This document shows, one piece after another, positions 44,543 to 55,755 of a stretch of DNA of 64,000 nucleotides. A program made the position numbers and the translations under genes. The notes under the pieces were generated by a model. That model worked only from the letters and a program-made list of their open reading frames with translations, made no database searches and was not told the origin of the DNA. This stretch comes from Ideonella oryzae. GTDB taxonomy: Bacteria > Pseudomonadota > Gammaproteobacteria > Burkholderiales > Burkholderiaceae_C. Every line of letters starts with the position of its first letter. The stretch's first letter is position 1. Where the stretch lies: positions 186,001 to 250,000 of the forward strand of contig NZ_JAMXMC010000009.1 in assembly GCF_024055665.1 (NCBI RefSeq), read 5' to 3'.

Positions 44543-46195
44543 ATGCCCGCCTGGCTGATCGCGCTCGACCGCCACCTGCCCATCCGCTACCTGGTCCTGC
44601 TGGGCTGTGCCCTGGCCGCCCTGCTGGGCTCCTTTGCCTGGATCGGCTTTGGCGTGGGGGGATGGTGGGCCCTGCTGGGCTGGGCGGGCGTCATCACCGG
44701 CGGCCACGACCTGCGCCAGCGCCGCCATGCGGTGCTGCGCAACTACCCGGTCATCGGCCACCTGCGCTTCCTGCTGGAGTTCATCCGGCCGGAGATCCGC
44801 CAGTACTTCATCGAGAGCGACAACGAGGCCGCGCCCTTCTCGCGCCAGCAGCGCTCGCTGGTCTACCAGCGGGCCAAGGGCGAGCCCGACAAGCGCCCGC
44901 TGGGCACCCAGTTGGACCTGCACCGCCAGGGCTACGAGTGGCTCAATCACTCGCTGCAGCCCACGGTGCTGGCCACGCACGACTTCCGCATCACCATCGG
45001 CGAGGGGCGGGCCCAGCCCTACAGCGCCAGCGTGTTCAACATCTCGGCGATGAGCTTCGGCGCCCTGTCGGCCAACGCCATCCTGGCGCTGAACGCCGGC
45101 GCCCGGCGCGGCGGCTTCATGCACGACACCGGCGAAGGCTCGGTCAGCCGCTACCACCGCGTACACGGCGGTGATCTGGTCTGGGAAGTCGCCTCGGGCT
45201 ACTTCGGTTGCCGGGACGAGGCCGGCCACTTCGACCCGGACAAGTTCGCCGCCCTGGCGACCGACCCGCAGATCAAGCTGATCGAGGTGAAGCTCTCGCA
45301 AGGCGCCAAGCCCGGCCACGGCGGCGTGCTGCCCGGCCCCAAGGTGACGCCGGAGATTGCCGCGGCGCGTGGGGTGCCGGTGGGCGTGGACTGCGTCTCG
45401 CCCGCCGCCCACAGCGCCTTTGGCACGCCCGAGGAACTGCTGCAGTTCGTGGCCCGGCTGCGCGAGCTCTCCGGCGGCAAGCCCACCGGCTTCAAGCTCT
45501 GCATCGGCCACCCCTGGGAGTGGTTCGCGATCTGCAAGGCCATGCTGGCCAGCGGCATCACGCCGGACTTCATCGTGGTGGACGGCGGCGAGGGCGGCAC
45601 CGGCGCCGCGCCGCTGGAGTTCACGGACCATGTGGGCGCCCCGCTGCAGGAGGGCCTGCTGCTGGTGCACAACACCCTGGTGGGCCTGAACCTGCGCGAC
45701 AAGGTCCGCATCGGCGCGGCCGGCCGCATCGTCAGCGCCTTTGACATCGCCCGCGCCATGGCCCTGGGCGCCGACTGGTGCAACTCGGCCCGCGGCTTCA
45801 TGTTCGCGCTGGGCTGCATCCAGGCCCAGGCCTGCCACACCGGCCAGTGCCCCACCGGCGTCACCAGCCAGGACCCGGTGCGCCAGCAGGCCCTGGTGGT
45901 GTCCGACAAGGCCGAACGGGTCTTCAACTTCCACCAGAACACGTTGCATGCGCTGCAAGAACTGGTGCAGGCCGCTGGCCTGCGGCACCCGCGGGAGATC
46001 ACCACCCGCCACATCGTGCGCCGCACCCCGGGCGACCGCGTGACCCTGCTGGCCAACTGCCTGCCCACGGTGCAGCCGGGCGAGCTCCTGGCGGCCGAGC
46101 GGGGCGAGCGCCCCTGGCCGCAGCCGGTCTATGAGCTCTATTGGCCCATGGCGCGTGCGGACAGCTTCTCGCCCCGGGAGCCGATGCCGGCCTGA
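44543..46195 (+). CDS. FMN-binding glutamate synthase family protein, membrane-anchored
   Basis: 550 residues. Two N-terminal helices (YLVLLGCALAALLGSFAWIGF, GWWALLGWAGVITGG) precede a glutamate-synthase central FMN domain. It shows FNISAMSFGALSANAILALNAGARRGGF, HDTGEGSVS, KVTPEIAAARGVPVGVDCVSPAAHSAF, FIVVDGGEGGTGAAPLEFTDHVG and RIVSAFDIARAMALGADWCNSARGFMFALGCIQAQACHTGQCPTGV. The last gives a 3Fe-4S-type Cys set. It lacks the glutaminase domain, so ammonia or another donor would be needed. Its reaction is not established for this stand-alone family. Confidence 0.88.
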   Translation: MPAWLIALDRHLPIRYLVLLGCALAALLGSFAWIGFGVGGWWALLGWAGVITGGHDLRQRRHAVLRNYPVIGHLRFLLEFIRPEIRQYFIESDNEAAPFSRQQRSLVYQRAKGEPDKRPLGTQLDLHRQGYEWLNHSLQPTVLATHDFRITIGEGRAQPYSASVFNISAMSFGALSANAILALNAGARRGGFMHDTGEGSVSRYHRVHGGDLVWEVASGYFGCRDEAGHFDPDKFAALATDPQIKLIEVKLSQGAKPGHGGVLPGPKVTPEIAAARGVPVGVDCVSPAAHSAFGTPEELLQFVARLRELSGGKPTGFKLCIGHPWEWFAICKAMLASGITPDFIVVDGGEGGTGAAPLEFTDHVGAPLQEGLLLVHNTLVGLNLRDKVRIGAAGRIVSAFDIARAMALGADWCNSARGFMFALGCIQAQACHTGQCPTGVTSQDPVRQQALVVSDKAERVFNFHQNTLHALQELVQAAGLRHPREITTRHIVRRTPGDRVTLLANCLPTVQPGELLAAERGERPWPQPVYELYWPMARADSFSPREPMPA

Positions 46196-46212
46196 GCCCG
46201 GCCGATCCGGCC

Positions 46213-47946
46213 ATGCAGACTGCCCCGGAACACACCGGCCCGCCAGCCGGCTTCGACTGGCGCCTGTGGCGACGCTTTGCCACCATCGCCGCGCCCTACT
46301 GGCGCTCGGACGAGCGCTGGCGCGCCCGCGGCCTGTTGATGCTGCTGGCCCTGCTGCTGCTGGGCCAGACCTTCTTCAACGTGATGTTCAACCAGGAGAC
46401 GGGGGAATTCACCTCGGCCCTGGCGGCGCACGATGCCCCCCGCTTCTGGAGTGCCATCGCGCGCTTTGCGCTGCTGCTGTGCCTGGCGGTCCCGGTCTGG
46501 GGCCTGTACTACTTCGTGCGCGACACGCTGGGCCTGCGCTGGCGGCACTGGCTGACCCGGCGCTTCCTGGCGCGCTACCTGGGCCAGCACGCCTTCTACC
46601 GGCTCAACGCGGTGACCGCGCTGGACAACCCCGACCAACGGATCTCCGAGGACATCAACAGCTTCACCCAGCAGTCGCTCTACTTCCTGATGGTGGGGCT
46701 GGGCTCGCTGATCGACCTGGTGGCCTTCGCCGGCGTGCTGTGGTCGATCTCGCGCCCGCTGGTGCTGTTCCTGATCGCCTACGCCGCCCTGGTCACCTTC
46801 GTCACCACCTCGGTCTTCGGCCGGCGGCTGATCGGCCTGAACTTCCGCCAGCTGCGCCGGGAGGCGGATTTCCGCTTCGGCCTGGTGCGGCTGCGCGAAC
46901 AGGCCGAGCCGATCGCCTTCCACCGCGGCGAGGCCCAGGAGCTGTCCCGCCTGGGCCAGGTTTTCGAGGCCGTGGTGGACAACTGGCGCCGCGTGCTGCG
47001 CTGGCAGCTGGGCCTGAACCTGTTCCAGTACGGGCACAGCTTCCTGACCCTGGCCCTGCCCAGCGTCATCATCGCCGACCAGGTCCTCTCCGGCGAGATG
47101 GAGGTCGGCCGCGCGGTGCAGGCGGCGGGCGCCTTCACCGCGGTGCTGAGCGCCATGGCGGTGATCGTCGAGCACTTCGAAAGCCTGAGCCGCTTCTCCG
47201 CCGGGGTGAACCGCCTGCACGAGTTCTCGCAGACGCTGGACACCCAGCACGAACGCCAGAGCGGAGAAGAGATCGACTGCCTGCCGGCCACCGTGCTGGC
47301 GCTGCAGGACCTGACCGTGCGCACGCCGGGAGGCGAGCACCTGATCGTGCGGGACCTGGGCCTGCAGGTCCCCGAGGGCGAGGGGCTGATGGTCGTCGGA
47401 CCCAGCGGGGTGGGCAAGAGTTCGCTGCTGCGGGCCATCGCCGGCCTGTGGCGCCAGGGCAGCGGCCAGGTGCTGCGCCCCGGCGGCGACGAGTTGCGCT
47501 TCCTGCCGCAGCACCCCTACCTGCCACTGGGCGACCTGCGCAGCCAGCTGCTCTACCCGGATCTGGACCGCGACATCTCCGATGCCGAGTTGCTGGACAT
47601 GCTGCAGCGCGTGGCGCTGCCGGAACTGGCCGACCGGGTGGGGGGGCTGGCGGCGCAATGCGACTGGGCCAAGCTGCTGTCCACCGGCGAGCAGCAGCGC
47701 CTGGCCTTTGCCCGGGTCTTGATCGCCCGCCCGCGCTACGCGGTGCTGGACGAGGCCACCAGCGCGCTGGACGCGGTGCACGAGAGCGCGCTGTACCGGC
47801 AGTTGGAGGGCCTGGCGATCACGCCCGTCAGCATCAGCCACCACCCCGGGCTGCGCCCCTACCACCGCTGGGTGCTGGAGCTGCAGGGCGACGGCCTGGG
47901 GAGCTGGCGCCTGTGGTCCTCGGAGGACTACATCTTCCCTTCCTGA
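46213..47946 (+). CDS. ABC transporter, fused permease-ATPase (YddA/SbmA-BacA-like)
   Basis: 577 residues. The membrane domain (about 1-340) matches SbmA_BacA/ABC_membrane_2: FNVMFNQETGEFTSALAAHD, HWLTRRFLARYLGQHAFYRLN, NPDQRISEDINSFTQQSLYFLMVGLGSLIDLVAF and FRFGLVRLREQAEPIAFHRGEAQE. The ATPase has Walker A VVGPSGVGKSSLLRAIAG, signature LSTGEQQRLAFARVLI and Walker B AVLDEATSALD, plus PVSISHHPGLRPYH. This YddA-type family takes up or exports peptides, B12-like compounds or fatty acyl groups. MQTAPE at 46213 is the likely start, 15 bp after the previous stop. Confidence 0.87.
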   Translation: MQTAPEHTGPPAGFDWRLWRRFATIAAPYWRSDERWRARGLLMLLALLLLGQTFFNVMFNQETGEFTSALAAHDAPRFWSAIARFALLLCLAVPVWGLYYFVRDTLGLRWRHWLTRRFLARYLGQHAFYRLNAVTALDNPDQRISEDINSFTQQSLYFLMVGLGSLIDLVAFAGVLWSISRPLVLFLIAYAALVTFVTTSVFGRRLIGLNFRQLRREADFRFGLVRLREQAEPIAFHRGEAQELSRLGQVFEAVVDNWRRVLRWQLGLNLFQYGHSFLTLALPSVIIADQVLSGEMEVGRAVQAAGAFTAVLSAMAVIVEHFESLSRFSAGVNRLHEFSQTLDTQHERQSGEEIDCLPATVLALQDLTVRTPGGEHLIVRDLGLQVPEGEGLMVVGPSGVGKSSLLRAIAGLWRQGSGQVLRPGGDELRFLPQHPYLPLGDLRSQLLYPDLDRDISDAELLDMLQRVALPELADRVGGLAAQCDWAKLLSTGEQQRLAFARVLIARPRYAVLDEATSALDAVHESALYRQLEGLAITPVSISHHPGLRPYHRWVLELQGDGLGSWRLWSSEDYIFPS

Positions 47947-50100
<2,154 letters not shown>

Positions 50101-50120
50101 CCCGGCCGGCAGACGTCCGA

Positions 50121-50144
50121 GGGACGCCCCGGCATGGGCGTCCC
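50121..50144 (+). terminator. Hairpin downstream of purB
   Basis: GGGACGCCC and GGGCGTCCC form a perfect 9-bp stem with a 6-nt loop, 20 bp after the purB stop. The downstream AACACCTTG is not T-rich, so termination would be weak or Rho-assisted. Confidence 0.55.
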
Positions 50145-50205
50145 AACACCTTGTGACAGGGTGTGTGAAACGTGAAGAATCCCCCCGCCACCGGCAGGGG
50201 GGCCT

Positions 50206-50215
50206 CATTAGAATC
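50206..50215 (+). promoter_or_regulatory. CATTAGAATC box (-10-like) before pyrF
   Basis: This 10-mer is identical to the box before the AmgK-like gene and ends only 6 bp before the pyrF ATG. If TAGAAT is the -10, the pyrF transcript would be nearly leaderless. A CCCCCCGCC...GGCAGGGGGG stem lies just upstream. Confidence 0.4.
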
Positions 50216-50221
50216 ACGGAC

Positions 50222-51040
50222 ATGCATTTCAACGCCCTGCTTTCCCAGGCCAGCCGCGGCCACCAGTCCCTGCTGTGCGTGGGATTGGACCCGGACCCGG
50301 CCCGGTTTCCGGCGGGGATGAAGGGCGACAGCCGGCGCATCTTCGACTTCTGCGCCCGCATCGTCGATGCCACCAAGGATCTGGTGAATGCCTTCAAGCC
50401 CCAGATCGCCTATTTCGCCGCCCACCGCGCCGAGGATCAGCTCGAACAGCTGATGGCCTACATGAAGCGGGTGGCGCCGGGCGTGCCCGTCATCCTGGAC
50501 GCCAAGCGCGGCGACATCGGCTCCACCGCCGAGCAGTACGCCCGCGAGGCCTTCGAGCGCTACCAGGCCGACGCCGTCACCCTGTCGCCCTACATGGGCT
50601 TCGATTCGATCGAACCCTATCTGAAGTACGAGGGCAAGGGCCTGATCCTGCTCTGCCGCACCTCCAACCCCGGCGGCAGCGACCTGCAGTTCGAGACGCT
50701 GGCCAACGGCGACCGCCTGTTCGAGCAGGTGGCCAAGCTGGCCGCCGGCCGCTGGAACCGCGACCAGCGCCTGGGCCTGGTCGTGGGCGCCACCTTCCCG
50801 GCCGAACTGGCCCGGGTGCGCGAGCTGGCCCCCACCCTGCCGCTGCTGATCCCCGGTGTCGGCGCCCAGGGGGGCGACGCCGCGGCCACCGTCAAGGCTG
50901 CCTGGCGGCCTGACGGCCCAATCATCGTCAACTCCTCGCGCGCCGTGCTGTATGCCGGGGACGGGGAGGACTTTGCGCAGAAGGCGCGTCAGGTGGCCCA
51001 GGCCACGCGTGACGCGCTCAACGCCGCGCGCCCGGCCTGA
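50222..51040 (+). CDS. pyrF: Orotidine 5'-phosphate decarboxylase (long, group 2 form)
   Basis: 272 residues. Motifs of the mycobacterial/beta-proteobacterial-length form: [38 protein letters not shown], the catalytic [48 protein letters not shown] and [19 protein letters not shown] with [10 protein letters not shown]-like C-terminus. It decarboxylates OMP to UMP. The ATG at 50222 gives the normal [12 protein letters not shown] start; upstream frame is unrelated. Confidence 0.96.
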   Translation: MHFNALLSQASRGHQSLLCVGLDPDPARFPAGMKGDSRRIFDFCARIVDATKDLVNAFKPQIAYFAAHRAEDQLEQLMAYMKRVAPGVPVILDAKRGDIGSTAEQYAREAFERYQADAVTLSPYMGFDSIEPYLKYEGKGLILLCRTSNPGGSDLQFETLANGDRLFEQVAKLAAGRWNRDQRLGLVVGATFPAELARVRELAPTLPLLIPGVGAQGGDAAATVKAAWRPDGPIIVNSSRAVLYAGDGEDFAQKARQVAQATRDALNAARPA

Positions 51041-51043
51041 GCC

Positions 51044-53689
51044 ATGGCCCGCGGCCCGGCACGGTCCCCGAGCCAGCCCGGCACGATGGACAAGCCCGCT
51101 GCACCGCTTTCCGCCCGCATCCGGGGTGCCGGTACCGGCCTGGGTCTGGCCACCGGCGCGGTGACGGCCGCCGTCTGGCAACTCTGGCCGTCCGGCGGCT
51201 GGGCCGGCTGGCAGCTGCTGGGCACCCTGGGGGCTGCCTGTCTCACCGGTGGCCTGCTGGGCACCTGGTGGACCCGGCAGGTGCTGCAGCAGCTCGCGGC
51301 CCCATCCGCCGCGCCGACGGAATCCGAGTGGCCGCCCACCCTGCTGGCGACGCCGGAGGACACGGCGCTCGAACCAGGCTCGCGGGCCGCCGCCCGTGGT
51401 CTGGCCGCCCTCTCCAGTGACGCCATGTTCGCGTCGCTGTCCCTGCCCCTGATCGCCCACGCCGGACCGCGCATCCTGGCCATCAACCCGGCCGCACGCG
51501 CCCTGTGGGGCGTGCAGGACGAAGCCCCGCTGCTGCAGCAACCTCTGCCCGCCCTGTTCCAGGCCGGCGACGCACGTGCGCGCGTGCAGGCCGTGCTGGC
51601 GCAGCTGTCCGCCCCCGCCGGCAGCCCCGGGGCAGAGGACGGGCCGGCCCTGTGCTCGGTGCAACTGGCCGGCGACACCGCCCAGCGGGTGGTGCAGATG
51701 CGCTCCATGCGGGTGCCGCTGCTGGGCCCCCAGGGCATGCTGTCCTGGCTGATCCCGGCCGAGAGCCTGCTGGGGCAGTCGCTCACCTCCTCCCAGGCCC
51801 TGCTGTCCCACCTGGTGGCCACCAGCCCGGACGTGATCACCCTCACCGACCTGCAGACCGGCCGCTACGTGATGGTCAACCCGACCTTCGAGCGCGTCAC
51901 CGGCCTGCGGGCCGCGGACGTGCTGGGGCGGACCTCCGGCGATCTGGGCATCTGGCACGACAGCTCCGAGCGCCAGCGCCTGGTGGAGGCCCTGCGCGAG
52001 CGGGACACGGCCCAGGACCTGCCGGCCACCTTCCGCGTGCGCGACGGCCAGCTGCTGCACATGCAGCTCTCGGCCTCCCGCTTCACCCACGAGGGCAGCG
52101 AGTACCTGGTCATCAACGCCCGCGACATCACCCGCTCGGAGCAGCTGCGCCGCGAGTACGAGGCCGTGCTGGACACGGCCCTGTTCGGCATCGCCGTCAC
52201 CCGCGACGCCCACTTCCAGATGGTCAACCCCCGCTTCGAGGCGATGCTGGGCTGGCCCGCGGGCCGGCTGCAGGGCATGCACGCCAGCCAGGTCTGGCCC
52301 ACCCCGACCGAGCACGCCGAGGCCCGGGCCCGCCTGCTGCCCCGGCTGGAAGCCGGCGAGCATGTGGACGAGGAGGTGCGCCTCAAGCGCCGCGACGGCA
52401 GCCTGATCAGCTGCCGCCTGCTGGCCCAGGCGGTGCACCCCCTGTACGGCGAGCGCGACGGCATCATCTGGATGGCCGAGGACATCACCGAGCGGCGCCA
52501 GATGGACCAGGACCTGGCGCGTGCGCGCGACCAGGCGGAGGCCGCCAACCGGGCCAAGAGCACCTTCCTGGCCAACACCAGCCACGAACTGCGCACCCCG
52601 CTCAACGCCCTGCTGGGCCTGGCCCGGCTGGCCCGTGACCCGGGCGTGGACGAGCTGCGCCGGCGCCAGTACATCGAGAAGATCAGCGACAGCGCCGAGA
52701 CCCTGTCGGCCATCATCTCGGACATCCTGGACCTGTCCAAGATCGAGGCCGGCAAGATGCACCTGGACCGTCTGCCCTTCCGGCTCGACGGCCTGCTGCA
52801 GAACCTGCACGAAGCCTACGGCGCCCTGGCCGACACCAAGGGCCTGACCATGCGCCTGCAGCGCGACCCCGCGGTGCCCGACGTCGTCGTCGGCGACCCG
52901 GTGCGGGTGCGCCAGATCCTCAGCAACTACCTGAACAATGCGCTGAAGTACACCCGCACGGGGGGCCTGGTGCTGGCGGTGCATGTGCTGCACGGCCCGG
53001 TGCTGCGCTTCGAGGTGATCGACACCGGCACCGGCATCGACGCCCAGGCCCAGTCCCGCCTGTTCACCCCCTTCACCCAGGTGGACAGTCCCGTCAACCG
53101 GCGCAACGGCGGCACCGGCCTGGGCCTGTCGATCTGCCGCGAGCTGGCCCGGCTGATGGGCGGCGAGGTCGGCGTGATGAGCGAGCCCGGCCACGGCAGC
53201 TGCTTCTGGGCCGAGCTGCCGCTGCCCGAGGCCTCGGATGTCGAGATCGACAGCTCCACCGGCAGCGACGGGCTGGACCCGATCCAGGGCGCACGCATCC
53301 TGATGGTCGAGGACAACCCGGTCAACATGATGATCTCGGTGGCCCTGCTGGAGCAGTGGGGCGCGGTGGTGGAGCAGGCCCAGGACGGCCTGGAAGCCAT
53401 CCACGCGGTGGACCGGGCCAGTGCGCGCGGCCAGCCCTTCGACCTGGTGCTGATGGACGTGCAGATGCCCGGCATGGGTGGGCACGAAGCCACCCGCGAG
53501 CTGCGCAAGCGCTACCCGCCCCAGGTGCTGCCCATCGTCGCCCTCACCGCCGCAGCCCTGATCTCCGAGCGCGAGGAGGCCCTGGGCGAGGGCATGAACG
53601 ACTTCCTCACCAAGCCGATCGACCCTCACCGGCTGAGGACGGCCCTGGTGCGCCTGCTGCGGACCACCCCCGCCGCGAACGGCCCCTGA
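51044..53689 (+). CDS. Membrane hybrid histidine kinase with PAS domains and C-terminal receiver
   Basis: 881 residues (or about 867 from the ATG at 51086). Two N-terminal helices (LGLATGAVTAAVWQLWP, WQLLGTLGAACLTGGLLGTWW). PAS-like domains follow: one degenerate (about 125-240), one at about 255-365 (PDVITLTDLQTGRYVMVNPTFERVTGL) and one at about 375-490 (ALFGIAVTRDAHFQMVNPRFEAMLGWP). HisKA has the His in FLANTSHELRTPLNALLGLARLA. The ATPase has SNYLNNALKYTRTGG, DTGTGID and GGTGLGLSICRELARLMGG. The receiver has Asp in LVLMDVQMPGMGG and Lys in FLTKPID. No HPt domain is encoded here, so the phosphorelay partner is elsewhere. Confidence 0.94.
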   Translation: MARGPARSPSQPGTMDKPAAPLSARIRGAGTGLGLATGAVTAAVWQLWPSGGWAGWQLLGTLGAACLTGGLLGTWWTRQVLQQLAAPSAAPTESEWPPTLLATPEDTALEPGSRAAARGLAALSSDAMFASLSLPLIAHAGPRILAINPAARALWGVQDEAPLLQQPLPALFQAGDARARVQAVLAQLSAPAGSPGAEDGPALCSVQLAGDTAQRVVQMRSMRVPLLGPQGMLSWLIPAESLLGQSLTSSQALLSHLVATSPDVITLTDLQTGRYVMVNPTFERVTGLRAADVLGRTSGDLGIWHDSSERQRLVEALRERDTAQDLPATFRVRDGQLLHMQLSASRFTHEGSEYLVINARDITRSEQLRREYEAVLDTALFGIAVTRDAHFQMVNPRFEAMLGWPAGRLQGMHASQVWPTPTEHAEARARLLPRLEAGEHVDEEVRLKRRDGSLISCRLLAQAVHPLYGERDGIIWMAEDITERRQMDQDLARARDQAEAANRAKSTFLANTSHELRTPLNALLGLARLARDPGVDELRRRQYIEKISDSAETLSAIISDILDLSKIEAGKMHLDRLPFRLDGLLQNLHEAYGALADTKGLTMRLQRDPAVPDVVVGDPVRVRQILSNYLNNALKYTRTGGLVLAVHVLHGPVLRFEVIDTGTGIDAQAQSRLFTPFTQVDSPVNRRNGGTGLGLSICRELARLMGGEVGVMSEPGHGSCFWAELPLPEASDVEIDSSTGSDGLDPIQGARILMVEDNPVNMMISVALLEQWGAVVEQAQDGLEAIHAVDRASARGQPFDLVLMDVQMPGMGGHEATRELRKRYPPQVLPIVALTAAALISEREEALGEGMNDFLTKPIDPHRLRTALVRLLRTTPAANGP

Positions 53690-53701
53690 AGCCCCCCCGG
53701 C

Positions 53702-54463
53702 TCAGCACACCGGCTGGCTGCGCCCCTGCGCGAAGACCCGCAGTTCACCGCTGGCGAACGGGGTCCAGGTCTCGTCCTGGGTCAGCGGTTCGGTGGCGAT
53801 CACCGCCACCCGGTCCTGTGGCGTCGTCAGGTGGGCGAAGTCCACGCTCAGGTCCTCGTCGCGCAGGCGGGCGGCGCCGAAGGGATGGCGGCGCTCGACC
53901 CAGTGCAGGTGGGTGGAGCAGTGCGCCCACAGCGCCTGGCCGTTGGACAGCAGCATGTTGAAGGTGCCGTGGCGGTGCAGCTGCGGCATCAGCTCGGCCA
54001 GGGTGCAGGACAGCTCGTCGATGGCCGGCACGCCCGCATGGGCCTTGGCCAGTTCCTGCATCAGCCAGCAGAAGGCACGCTCGCTGTCGGTGTCCCCCAC
54101 GGGGCGGAAAGCGCCATGCAGACGCGGGTGGAAATCCACCAGGTTGCCGTTGTGGGCGAACACCCAGTAGCGCCCCCAGAGCTCGCGCTGGAAGGGGTGG
54201 GTGTTCTCCAGCGCCACCCGGCCCTGCGTGGCCTTGCGGATGTGGGCGATGACGTTCTCGCTGTGGATCGGGTAGCCCTTGACCAGCTCGGCCACCGGTG
54301 ACTGGCGGGCGCTGTGGTGATCCACGAACAGGCGCACGCCCTTGTCCTCGAAGAAGCCGATGCCAAAGCCGTCCTTGTGCTCCTCGGCGCGGCAGGCCAG
54401 GCCGGTGAAGCTGAACATGACATCGGTGGGGGTGTTGGCGTTCATGCCCAGCAGTTGGCAGAT
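53702..54463 (-). CDS. Class II glutamine amidotransferase (YafJ-like), apparently starting at an ATC codon
   Basis: About 253 residues of the Ntn-type GATase_2 family: GLACRAEEHKDGFGIGFFEDKGVRLFVDH, VIAHIRKATQGRVALENTHPFQRELWGRYWVFAHNGNLVDF and DTDSERAFCWLM. The family needs an N-terminal Met-Cys so that Cys becomes the nucleophile. Here the in-frame sequence before the first ATG (54445) reads C-Q-L-L-G-M-N, exactly the family N-terminus, but the codon before Cys is ATC (54463-54461). GGGAG lies 7 nt upstream of ATC, and an in-frame stop precedes it with no ATG, GTG or TTG between. ATC is therefore either a non-canonical start or a mutated/miscalled ATG. A start at 54445 would lose the nucleophile. 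Confidence 0.85.
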   Translation of the reverse strand: MCQLLGMNANTPTDVMFSFTGLACRAEEHKDGFGIGFFEDKGVRLFVDHHSARQSPVAELVKGYPIHSENVIAHIRKATQGRVALENTHPFQRELWGRYWVFAHNGNLVDFHPRLHGAFRPVGDTDSERAFCWLMQELAKAHAGVPAIDELSCTLAELMPQLHRHGTFNMLLSNGQALWAHCSTHLHWVERRHPFGAARLRDEDLSVDFAHLTTPQDRVAVIATEPLTQDETWTPFASGELRVFAQGRSQPVC

Positions 54464-54608
54464 TTGGAAACTCCCGTCTAGTCAAGGATGTGGACTTTAT
54501 GCCTGCAGCCTGCGCTTTGAACAGGCACCCCGGGCTGAATTCGCACAACATCAGCCACACTGGCCCAGCCGTCCATCCTGGGAGCCCAGGTCCTTGCCCA
54601 ACGCTGCC

Positions 54609-55706
54609 ATGAAGCTCACCGATCTGTCCCAGGGGCGCGACAACAACTTCAACCTGATCCGCATCGCGGCCGCGTATGCCGTTCTGGTCACGCACAGCTT
54701 CGCGCTGGCCCTGGGGACAGGTGACGCGGAGCCGCTGCGGCAGACCCTGGGCATGACGCTGGGCTCGATCGCGGTCGACATCTTCTTCCTGACCAGCGGA
54801 TTCCTCGTCACCGCCAGCCTCCTGACCAAGCAGGACAGCCTCGAATTCATCGTGGCGCGGGTTCTCCGGATATTTCCCGGCCTCTTGGTGATGCTGCTGT
54901 TTTCGGTGTTCGTCATCGGCCTGAGTTTCACCACCCTGTCCTGGCGGGACTACCTCACCGATCTGCGAACCTACAAGTACTTCGCCAAGTGCCTGACGCT
55001 CGTTCGCGGCGTGGCCTTCGAATTGCCCGGCGTCTTCACCGGCAACCCCTACGACAACTCGGTCAACGGCTCTCTCTGGACCCTTCCCAATGAGGTGGCG
55101 ATGTACCTCATCCTGGTGTCCACCTGGATTGCCCTGTCCGTGATACAGCGCCATCGCGCAGGCGCACTCCGACTTCTTCTGGTCCTGTCCGCGCTGTTCT
55201 CGGGAGCCCAGGTCCTGGCCGGCCACTACGGGCTGCTGAATGAGACGACGCCCTTCCCGCAGCTGTTCTTCATGTTTTTCAGCGGCGCTGCCTTCTTCGT
55301 GCTTCGCGCGCGAATTCAGCTCTCCCGCCCCGTCTTTCTTGCCGCACTGGCCCTGGTGGTCGCGACAGCCCTGCACGGGCGGTTCTTCTTCCCGACCTAT
55401 CTTCTTTGCCTGCCGTACATCTTGTTTTATCTGGCCTACGTGCCATCGGGCTGGATCCGGAAATACAACCGCGTGGGCGACTATTCCTACGGCATCTACA
55501 TCTATGCCTTTCCCGTCCAGCAGTCGGTGGCCGCGCTGATCCCCCATGTCTCTGTTCCGGCCATGATGGCGGTTTCGACGATCGTCACCCTGTCGCTTGC
55601 AGCGCTTTCGTGGCATGGGATCGAACAGCCGGCCTTGCGCCTGAAAAACACGGTCGTCGCACGTGCCCGCGCCCTGGCCCATCCCCTTCGGCGCTCACCC
55701 CGCTGA
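54609..55706 (+). CDS. Acyltransferase-3 family membrane protein (OafA/YrhL-like)
   Basis: 365 residues with about ten membrane helices. It starts with the family's NNFNLIRIAAAYAVLVTHSFALALG (catalytic His in helix 1) and has VDIFFLTSGFLVTASLL, RVLRIFPGLLVMLLFSV, NGSLWTLPNEVAMYL and a late YSYGIYIYAFPVQQSVA. Such proteins O-acylate surface sugars. Base use is visibly less G/C-rich and codon choice differs from the neighbours (TTT, TTG, TAT, ATA), suggesting later acquisition. It stands alone, not in a polysaccharide cluster, so the acceptor is unknown. Confidence 0.9.
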   Translation: MKLTDLSQGRDNNFNLIRIAAAYAVLVTHSFALALGTGDAEPLRQTLGMTLGSIAVDIFFLTSGFLVTASLLTKQDSLEFIVARVLRIFPGLLVMLLFSVFVIGLSFTTLSWRDYLTDLRTYKYFAKCLTLVRGVAFELPGVFTGNPYDNSVNGSLWTLPNEVAMYLILVSTWIALSVIQRHRAGALRLLLVLSALFSGAQVLAGHYGLLNETTPFPQLFFMFFSGAAFFVLRARIQLSRPVFLAALALVVATALHGRFFFPTYLLCLPYILFYLAYVPSGWIRKYNRVGDYSYGIYIYAFPVQQSVAALIPHVSVPAMMAVSTIVTLSLAALSWHGIEQPALRLKNTVVARARALAHPLRRSPR

Positions 55707-55713
55707 GGCAGCA

Positions 55714-55738
55714 CGAGCCCGATGCGCAAAGGGGCTCG
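55714..55738. terminator. Hairpin between convergent acyltransferase and GGR-family genes
   Basis: CGAGCCC and GGGCTCG form a 7-bp stem with an 11-nt loop in the 49-bp gap between convergent stops. There is no T-run; it could act on either strand. Confidence 0.4.
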
Positions 55739-55755
55739 GCGGCCTCCTGCCTGGG

